Source: Hyphomicrobium sp. (GTDB lineage: Bacteria; Pseudomonadota; Alphaproteobacteria; Rhizobiales; Hyphomicrobiaceae). From it: a DNA stretch of 64,000 nt. The stretch is taken from assembly GCA_003987725.1 (NCBI GenBank), contig RXJH01000003.1, forward strand, positions 495,524 to 559,523. Reading direction: 5' to 3'. Both the position numbers and the translations under genes were made by a program. Below are positions 58,187-64,000 of this stretch, piece after piece. The notes beneath the pieces were generated by a model that searched no databases, was not told where the DNA came from, and saw nothing but the letters and a program-made list of their open reading frames with translations. Within the stretch, counting starts at the first letter, position 1. The number at the start of each line of letters is the position of its first letter.

Positions 58187-59683
58187 TTATTTCAAGCTTG
58201 GGAAATTGAACTCCGCGCCCTTGCGGATGCCCGCGGGCCAGCGCGCTGTGACCGTTTTCAGGCGCGTATAGAAGTGCACGCCTTCGGGCCCATAGATCGA
58301 GTGATCTCCGAACATCGACCGCTTCCATCCGCCGAATGAATGATAGGCGACCGGAACCGGCAGCGGCACGTTGATGCCGACCATGCCGACTTCGATGCGG
58401 TCGGCGAAGGCGCGGGCCGTGTCGCCGTCGCGCGTGAAGATCGCGGTGCCGTTGCCGTATTCGTGCGTGTTGATGAGGTCGGCTGCCTCGTCGTAGTTCT
58501 GCGCGCGAACGACCGAAAGCACCGGCCCAAAGATTTCCTCGCGGTAGATCGACATGTCGCGCGTGACGCGATCGAACAAGGTGCCGCCAAGGAAGAAGCC
58601 GTTCTCGTACCCCTGAAGCGTGAGACCGCGGCCGTCCACGACCAGCTTCGCGCCTTCCGCCACGCCCTTGTCGATGAGCGAGGTGATGCGGCGCTTCGCG
58701 TCCGCCGTCACCACGGGCCCCATTTCGGATTCTGCATCCGTCGAAGGGCCGACCTTCAGATTGGCGACGCGCGGCGCAAGAGCCTCGACGAGCCGGTCAG
58801 CCGTCTTTTCGCCGACAGGCACCGCAACCGAGATCGCCATGCAGCGCTCGCCAGCCGAGCCATAGCCCGCGCCCATGAGTGCGTCGACAGCCTGATCCAT
58901 ATCGGCGTCCGGCATCACGATCATGTGGTTCTTCGCGCCGCCCAAGGCCTGCACGCGCTTGCCGTTGGCCGAGCCACGCCCGTAGATGTACTGCGCGACG
59001 GGTGTCGAGCCGACGAACGAAACGGCCGCGATATCCGGATGATCGAGGATTGCGTCGACGATCGTCTTGTCGCCGTGGACGATATTGAAAACGCCGGGTG
59101 GCAGGCCCGCTTCCTGGAACAACTCCCAGATCAGCATCGGCGCCGACGGATCGCGCTCCGACGGCTTCAGGATGAACGTGTTTCCGCACGCGATGGCGAC
59201 GGGGAACATCCACATCGGCACCATGGCCGGGAAGTTGAAAGGCGTGATGCCCGCGACGACGCCGAGCGGCTGGCGATCCGACCAGCTGTCGATATCCGGC
59301 CCGACGTTGCGGCTGAATTCGCCCTTCAGAAGATGCGGAATTCCGCAGGCGAAATCGACGACGTCAATGCCTCGTGCGAGTTCACCGAGCGCATCCGCAT
59401 GCGTCTTGCCGTGCTCGCGCGAAATCGCGCGCGCGATCTCGTCCGAGTTCTTTTCGAGAAGCTCCTTGAATTTGAAGAGCGGCCTCACGCGCTTCATCGG
59501 CGGCGTCGTACCCCACGACTGAGCGGCAGCCTTCGCTGCTGCGACCGCCGCATTCAGGTCCTCGACGCTCGACAGCGGAAGCCGTGCGACTTCCTCACCG
59601 GTCGCTGGATTGAAGACGGGCATCGTGCGCGCGGCATGGACGGCGGCGCGGCGGCCGTTGATGGCGTTCTCGATCATGTGCAT
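58187..59683 (-). CDS. mmsA: CoA-acylating methylmalonate/malonate-semialdehyde dehydrogenase
   Basis: The 498-residue aldehyde dehydrogenase of the MmsA/IolA type converts methylmalonate semialdehyde to propionyl-CoA and malonate semialdehyde to acetyl-CoA. Motifs are [20 protein letters not shown] near residue 145, [14 protein letters not shown] near 173, [15 protein letters not shown] near 225, and the catalytic Cys in [11 protein letters not shown] near 285 with [10 protein letters not shown] near 390. MHMIEN has GAGAG upstream. Its semialdehyde substrates come from the adjacent transaminase (beta-alanine) and from valine breakdown, for which a HIBCH-like gene is at 41.8 kb. Confidence 0.95.
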   Translation of the reverse strand: MHMIENAINGRRAAVHAARTMPVFNPATGEEVARLPLSSVEDLNAAVAAAKAAAQSWGTTPPMKRVRPLFKFKELLEKNSDEIARAISREHGKTHADALGELARGIDVVDFACGIPHLLKGEFSRNVGPDIDSWSDRQPLGVVAGITPFNFPAMVPMWMFPVAIACGNTFILKPSERDPSAPMLIWELFQEAGLPPGVFNIVHGDKTIVDAILDHPDIAAVSFVGSTPVAQYIYGRGSANGKRVQALGGAKNHMIVMPDADMDQAVDALMGAGYGSAGERCMAISVAVPVGEKTADRLVEALAPRVANLKVGPSTDAESEMGPVVTADAKRRITSLIDKGVAEGAKLVVDGRGLTLQGYENGFFLGGTLFDRVTRDMSIYREEIFGPVLSVVRAQNYDEAADLINTHEYGNGTAIFTRDGDTARAFADRIEVGMVGINVPLPVPVAYHSFGGWKRSMFGDHSIYGPEGVHFYTRLKTVTARWPAGIRKGAEFNFPSLK

Positions 59684-59717
59684 TGGGAAACTCTCGCTCT
59701 AAACGTTTTTTCCGCTT

Positions 59718-59860
59718 CGTCATCCTCGGCCGAGCGCAGCAAGCTGCGTCGAGGGCCGGGGATCCAGCATGAGACTCGTCGAAGACGCTCTTGAGCCTAC
59801 GGCGCTTCTTACGCTGGATCCCCGATGCGTTTCGCGATGCTCACCGCATCGAGGATGACG
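59718..59860. repeat. Interspersed palindromic repeat, copy 2
   Basis: Outer arms CGTCATCCTC (59718-59727) and GAGGATGACG (59851-59860) bracket inner arms GGGGATCCAGC (59758-59768) and GCTGGATCCCC (59813-59823), giving a long nested hairpin. It shares CGTCATCCTCGG plus CGAGCGC with the copy at 39064. It fills the gap between mmsA and the transaminase gene. Confidence 0.8.
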
Positions 59861-59862
59861 GG

Positions 59863-61185
59863 TTAGTTCATCGACTTCAGCACCTTGGTGAAGGTGTCGA
59901 AGAGCTGATCGATTTCACCCTTGGAGATGACGAGCGGCGGCGACAGCGCGATGATGTCGCCCGTCTGCCGCACGAGAAGGCCTGCCTCGAACGCCTTGAC
60001 GAAGCGCTCGTACGCGCGCTTGCCGGGCTGCGCCGGATCGGGCGCGAATTCGACGGCGCCGATCAGTCCGATGTTCCGAATGTCGATGACGTGCGGCAGC
60101 CCCTTGAGCGCATGGACGCGCTCTTCCCAATACGGCGCAAGCTCGGCTGCGCGCGTCAGCAAGCCTTCGTCGGCATAGGTGTCGAGCGTGCCGATGGCCG
60201 CCGCGCAAGCGACCGGATGGCCCGAGTACGTGTAGCCGTGGAAGAGATCGATCATCCACTCGGGCCCGTTCATGAACGCTTCGTGGATATGCGACTTGAC
60301 GAATACAGCGCCCATCGGAACGGTACCATTGGTCACGCCCTTCGCCGTCGTAATGATGTCGGGCGAGATGCCGAAGTAATCGGAACCGAACGGCACGCCC
60401 AGGCGTCCGAACGCCGTGATAACTTCGTCGGCAATCAGCAGGATGTCGTACTTGCGCGCGATGGCTTCGAGGCGCTTCAGGTAGCCCTTCGGCGGGATGA
60501 GAACGCCGGTCGAGCAGGCGACCGGCTCGACGATAACCGCTGCGATCGTCGAGGCATCGTGCAAGGCGACGAGACGCTCGAGATCGTCGGCAAGCTCAGC
60601 GCCGTGCTCGGGCTCGCCGCGCGAAAAAGCGTTGCGGGCGATATCGTGCGTATGGCGCAGATGATCGACGCCGGCAACGAGCGCACCGAACGCCTTCCGG
60701 TTTGGACCAATGCCGCCAACCGACATGCCGCCGAAGTTGACACCGTGATAGCCGCGCTCACGGCCGATCAGGCGCACCTTCGAGGCATTGCCCTTTGCGC
60801 GGTGATAGGCAATCGCCATTTTGAGGGCGGTCTCGACCGATTCCGAACCGGAGTTCGTGAAGAAGACGTGGTCGAAGCCTTCGGGTGCGAGATCGACGAG
60901 GCGGGTCGCGGCTTCGAAAGCGCGCGTATGGCCCATCTGGAATGTGCCGGCGAAGTCCAGCGTCTCGACTTGCGCCTTGATGGCGTCCGCGATCTTCGGA
61001 CGGCAGTGACCGGCGTTAACGCACCAGAGACCCGACGTTCCGTCGAGAACCCGCCGCCCGTCGTTGGTGATGTAGTGCATGTCCTTGGCGCCGACGAAGA
61101 GACGCGGATTGGCCTTGAACTGCTTGTTCGCGGTGAACGGCATCCAGAACGCTTCAAGATCGTTCGGTTTGATTTGGACGTTCAT
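59863..61185 (-). CDS. Omega-amino acid (beta-alanine):pyruvate transaminase
   Basis: The 440-residue class III PLP aminotransferase starts MNVQIKPNDLEAFWMPFTAN, the usual opening of beta-alanine:pyruvate transaminases. PLP motifs are NSGSESVETALKMAIAYH near residue 115, YHGVNFGGMSVGG near 150, ILLIADEVITAFGRLG near 250 and the Lys in ITTAKGVTNGTVPMG near 280. ATG 61185 is used; the upstream open frame to 61500 overlaps gabT and is out of phase. Its product malonate semialdehyde would pass to MmsA next door. AptA would be the family name. Confidence 0.9.
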   Translation of the reverse strand: MNVQIKPNDLEAFWMPFTANKQFKANPRLFVGAKDMHYITNDGRRVLDGTSGLWCVNAGHCRPKIADAIKAQVETLDFAGTFQMGHTRAFEAATRLVDLAPEGFDHVFFTNSGSESVETALKMAIAYHRAKGNASKVRLIGRERGYHGVNFGGMSVGGIGPNRKAFGALVAGVDHLRHTHDIARNAFSRGEPEHGAELADDLERLVALHDASTIAAVIVEPVACSTGVLIPPKGYLKRLEAIARKYDILLIADEVITAFGRLGVPFGSDYFGISPDIITTAKGVTNGTVPMGAVFVKSHIHEAFMNGPEWMIDLFHGYTYSGHPVACAAAIGTLDTYADEGLLTRAAELAPYWEERVHALKGLPHVIDIRNIGLIGAVEFAPDPAQPGKRAYERFVKAFEAGLLVRQTGDIIALSPPLVISKGEIDQLFDTFTKVLKSMN

Positions 61186-61238
61186 GGTCTCTCTATCCTC
61201 TACTTCGCCGGTCTTGGCGGAGCCGCCAAGGTCAAATC

Positions 61239-62534
61239 TCAAGCCGCGCGGGCGACGGCATCCGTCAATGCCGCCTCGAAAACGTCCATGCCTTCGCGAA
61301 CCAGCTCGTCGCTCGCCGTCAGCGGCACGAGAAAGCGGATGACGTTGCCGTACGTGCCACACGATAGCAGGATCAGGCCGCGCTCGTTGGCGGCTTTCAG
61401 CAGGGCTGCCGTGAGTTCGGGCGCCGGCTCGCCGCTCGCTTTGTCCTTGACGAGTTCGACCGCGCACATGGCGCCGAGACCGCGAACGTCGCCGATGCAA
61501 TTGAGGTTCGAGTTGCTCTCAAGCGCCTTGCAGCGATCGACGATGATCTTGCCGATGGCGTTGGCGCGATCGCAAAGCTTTTCGGATTCGATCACGTCGA
61601 TCACGGCATGAGCGGCGGCGCACGCGATGGGGTTGCCGGCATATGTGCCGCCGAGACCGCCAGGGTTCGACGCGTCCATGACGTCGGCGCGGCCGACGAT
61701 GGCGGAAAGCGGCAGGCCGCCCGCAAGCCCCTTCGCCATGGTGACGACGTCGGCTTTGACGCCATAGTGCTCCATCGCGAAGAGCTTGCCGGTGCGTGCG
61801 AAGCCCGTCTGGATCTCATCCGCGATCAGCAGGATGCCGTGATCGTCGCAAAGCTTCCGCAGCGCGACCAGGAAGTCCTTCGGCACGATGTTGAAACCAC
61901 CTTCGCCTTGGACCGGCTCGATGATGATCGCGGCGATGCTCGACGGGTCGGCCGTATGCTTGAAGAGCGATTTCAGGCTCTTGATGCTCTGTTCGGTGCT
62001 GACGCCGTGATAGAGGTTCGGGAATTCGACATTGTAGACATCGGACGGAAACGGCCCATAGCCCTTCTTGTACGGAACAACCTTGCCGGTCAGCGCCATG
62101 CCCATGTGCGTGCGGCCGTGGAATCCGCCCGCGAACGAAATGATGCCCGGACGGCCAGTGAACGCCCGCGCAACCTTGACGGCGTTTTCGACGGCTTCCG
62201 CGCCCGTCGAAATGAGCATCGTCTTCGCGGGGCCTGGAACCGGCGCGATGGCGTTCAGGCGCTCGGCGAGGCTGACGTAGTTTTCATAGGGCGTGACCTG
62301 GAAGCAGACGTGGCTGAAGGCCTTCAACTGCTCTTCGATCGCTGCAACGACGCGCGGATGCTGATGCCCGGTGTTGACGACCGCGATGCCCGCGCCGAAA
62401 TCGATATAGCGCTTGCCGTCCTCGCTCCAGATCTCGGCGTTCTTCGCCTTCTTGGCGAAAATCTGCGTGACGTTGCCGACGCCGCGTGGAACCGCAGCGA
62501 CACGACGGGCCTGGAGTTCGGCTGAAGTAGCCAT
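61239..62534 (-). CDS. gabT: 4-aminobutyrate--2-oxoglutarate transaminase
   Basis: The 431-residue class III aminotransferase moves the amino group of GABA to 2-oxoglutarate, giving succinate semialdehyde. Motifs are IDFGAGIAVVNTGHQHPRVV near residue 48, ISTGAEAVENAVKVAR near 108, FHGRTHMGMALTGKVVPYK near 138, ILLIADEIQTGFARTG near 237 and the PLP Lys in VTMAKGLAGGLPLSA near 266. ATG 62534 has AAGGA six bases upstream; an extended frame to 62861 overlaps gabD. It lies between the transaminase and gabD. Confidence 0.95.
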   Translation of the reverse strand: MATSAELQARRVAAVPRGVGNVTQIFAKKAKNAEIWSEDGKRYIDFGAGIAVVNTGHQHPRVVAAIEEQLKAFSHVCFQVTPYENYVSLAERLNAIAPVPGPAKTMLISTGAEAVENAVKVARAFTGRPGIISFAGGFHGRTHMGMALTGKVVPYKKGYGPFPSDVYNVEFPNLYHGVSTEQSIKSLKSLFKHTADPSSIAAIIIEPVQGEGGFNIVPKDFLVALRKLCDDHGILLIADEIQTGFARTGKLFAMEHYGVKADVVTMAKGLAGGLPLSAIVGRADVMDASNPGGLGGTYAGNPIACAAAHAVIDVIESEKLCDRANAIGKIIVDRCKALESNSNLNCIGDVRGLGAMCAVELVKDKASGEPAPELTAALLKAANERGLILLSCGTYGNVIRFLVPLTASDELVREGMDVFEAALTDAVARAA

Positions 62535-62619
62535 GGACGATCCTTCGTTTCCGGTATTGAGCTGAAGTTCTTGGCGGTCAGCGGAGCAATAAACGAATTG
62601 CCCCGCCGATACTTGACTG

Positions 62620-64000
62620 CTAGGCGCTGATCCCGCCAAGGCAGATGAATTTCGTCTCGAGATATTCGTCGAGACCTTCCTGCGCGCCCTCCCGGCCAAG
62701 ACCCGACTGCTTGATGCCGCCGAACGGCACGACCTCGTTGGAGAAGACGCCTTCGTTGACACCGACCATGCCGGCTTCGAGGGCTTCCGCCACCCGCCAC
62801 GCCCGGGAAATGTTCTGGCTGAACAGGTAAGCGGCAAGTCCGAACGGCGTGTTATTGGCAATGCGGATCGCGTCCGCTTCCGTCTCGAAGCGGAAGATTG
62901 AAGCGACCGGCCCGAAGATCTCTTCTGACGCCAGCGCCATTTTATCCGTGATGCCGGTCACGATGGTCGGCGAGAAGAACAGCTTGCCGTGATCGTCAGG
63001 CTTTCCGCCCATCTCGATCTTCGCGCCGTGCGAAACGGCGTCCGAGAGGAGGGATTTCACCTTATCGATGGCTTCTCCGTTGATCAGCGGCCCGATGGTG
63101 GATTTGGCATCCCGGCCAGGCGCAACGACGAGCTTGCCGGCGGCGGCTTTGAGAGCAGCGACGAACTTGTCGAAGATACCGGCCTGTACGAGAATGCGGT
63201 TGGCGCAAACGCACGTCTGGCCAGCGTTGCGAAACTTCGAAGCCATCGTGCCCGCAATCGCCTGATCGAGATCCGCGTCATCGAAAACGATCAGCGGCGC
63301 GTTGCCGCCAAGCTCGAGCGTGAGCTTTTTGATCGTATCGGCCGACTGGCGATAGAGGATGCGGCCGACCTCGGTCGATCCCGTGAACGTCAACTTCCGG
63401 ACGCGGTCATCTGCGGTGAGAACCTTTCCACAGCCGGGGCCATCGAGCGTCGTGATGACGTTGAACACGCCCGCGGGAACACCAGCATCGACGGCGAGCT
63501 TGGCGAGAGCGATTGCGGAAAGAGGCGTCTCTTCCGAAGGCTTGACGACGATGGTGCAACCGGCTGCGAGCGCGCAACCGACTTTGCGCGTGATCATCGC
63601 GATCGGGAAGTTCCAAGGCGTGATCGCTGCGCAAACGCCGATCGGCTGCTTGATGGTGACATAGCGGCGCGAAGCAACGGTGGTCGGGATCGTATGGCCG
63701 TAGGCGCGTTTCCCTTCCTCCGCGAACCATTCGATGAAGGATGCGCCGTAGACGACCTCGCCGCGTGCCTCGGTGAGCGGCTTGCCCTGCTCGGCCGTCA
63801 TGAGCTGAGCGAGCGACTCCGTCTCGGAGATGATCAGATCAAACCAGCGCCTGAGAATTTGCGCGCGCTCCTTGGCGGGCTTCGCGGCCCACGCCGGGAA
63901 CGCCTTCGCGGCTGCATCGATGGCGCGCTTGGTGTCGTCTGGCGTCAGGTCCGGCACGTCCGCGATCTTCTCACCCGTGGCCGGGTCGAGAACCGCGAAC
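62620..64000 (-). CDS. gabD: Succinate-semialdehyde dehydrogenase (5' end beyond right edge)
   Basis: The visible 459 residues are an NAD(P)-dependent aldehyde dehydrogenase of the GabD branch; the frame is open past the right edge (reading FAVLDPATGEKIADVPDL at the edge), so the N-terminus of roughly 25 residues is missing. Motifs: AAITPWNFPIAMITRKVG near 125 of the visible part, LTFTGSTEVGRIL, LELGGNAPLIVFDDADLDQA and catalytic Cys in RNAGQTCVCANRIL. It oxidises the semialdehyde from GabT to succinate. It precedes gabT on the same strand with an 85-base gap. A GTG inside the frame at 63957 is not the likely start. Confidence 0.93.
   Translation of the reverse strand, partial: FAVLDPATGEKIADVPDLTPDDTKRAIDAAAKAFPAWAAKPAKERAQILRRWFDLIISETESLAQLMTAEQGKPLTEARGEVVYGASFIEWFAEEGKRAYGHTIPTTVASRRYVTIKQPIGVCAAITPWNFPIAMITRKVGCALAAGCTIVVKPSEETPLSAIALAKLAVDAGVPAGVFNVITTLDGPGCGKVLTADDRVRKLTFTGSTEVGRILYRQSADTIKKLTLELGGNAPLIVFDDADLDQAIAGTMASKFRNAGQTCVCANRILVQAGIFDKFVAALKAAAGKLVVAPGRDAKSTIGPLINGEAIDKVKSLLSDAVSHGAKIEMGGKPDDHGKLFFSPTIVTGITDKMALASEEIFGPVASIFRFETEADAIRIANNTPFGLAAYLFSQNISRAWRVAEALEAGMVGVNEGVFSNEVVPFGGIKQSGLGREGAQEGLDEYLETKFICLGGISA

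Noticed and set aside
59791-61611. 606-codon open frame on the plus strand
   Set aside because: It is antisense to the transaminase and extends through the repeat; the real protein lies on the minus strand with PLP motifs.

Overview
This 64 kb window is chromosomal DNA from an alphaproteobacterium of the order Hyphomicrobiales. Pointers are heme made from ALA synthase (hemA) plus hemB, a B12-dependent ribonucleotide reductase as the visible RNR, the complex I NDUFA12-type subunit paired with a DUF2155 protein, an LdtR/L,D-transpeptidase pair, a BA14K-family protein and a RibBA with a decayed GTP cyclohydrolase II half. A Hyphomicrobium-like genus is my best guess, but the sequence alone does not prove it.

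Left edge to about 17.2 kb is the accessory part. After a truncated sugar-phosphate transferase (1-869, minus; probably the edge of an exopolysaccharide locus) comes a compact natural-product cluster: a phosphopantetheinyl transferase overlapping an SGNH hydrolase-like gene, a 2151-residue type I PKS on the minus strand (KS-AT-KR-DH-ACP-TE) and, divergent from it, a single-module NRPS (C-A-PCP) whose adenylation domain carries two insertions: a luciferase-like flavin monooxygenase and a SAM methyltransferase. My reading of the A-domain pocket is the glycine code. A GNAT/BioF2-like acyltransferase closes the block. The PKS/NRPS pair is the best candidate for an undescribed system.

17.5-25.1 kb holds a minus-strand tripartite efflux operon (adaptor plus two RND pumps, MdtABC-like), which could serve the cluster or be general. 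25.5-32 kb carries housekeeping genes (Tat-type MsrB, SfsA, a CinA N-terminal protein, a PiT phosphate transporter) and several proteins without known function. A probable PLD-fold accessory gene lies at 32.1-32.8 kb.

32.9-38.4 kb contains nrdJ with a probable NrdR-box pair far upstream, then the NDUFA12 and DUF2155 genes. 38.5-46.7 kb has a PNPOx-fold protein, hemB, an extensin-like protein, a 3-hydroxyisobutyryl-CoA hydrolase-like gene, ldtR and its L,D-transpeptidase, and hemA. 46.8-54.0 kb is a conserved run glyA | nrdR-ribD-ribE-ribBA-ribH-nusB-thiL, mostly with short gaps or ATGA overlaps. A second L,D-transpeptidase and a divergent Lrp/ald pair follow. The right end (58.2-64 kb, minus strand) is an amino-acid catabolic block: mmsA, an omega-amino acid:pyruvate transaminase, gabT and a truncated gabD, feeding beta-alanine, GABA and valine carbon into CoA esters and succinate. 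Two copies of an interspersed palindromic repeat lie at 39.1 and 59.7 kb. No tRNA, rRNA, CRISPR or insertion sequence was seen.
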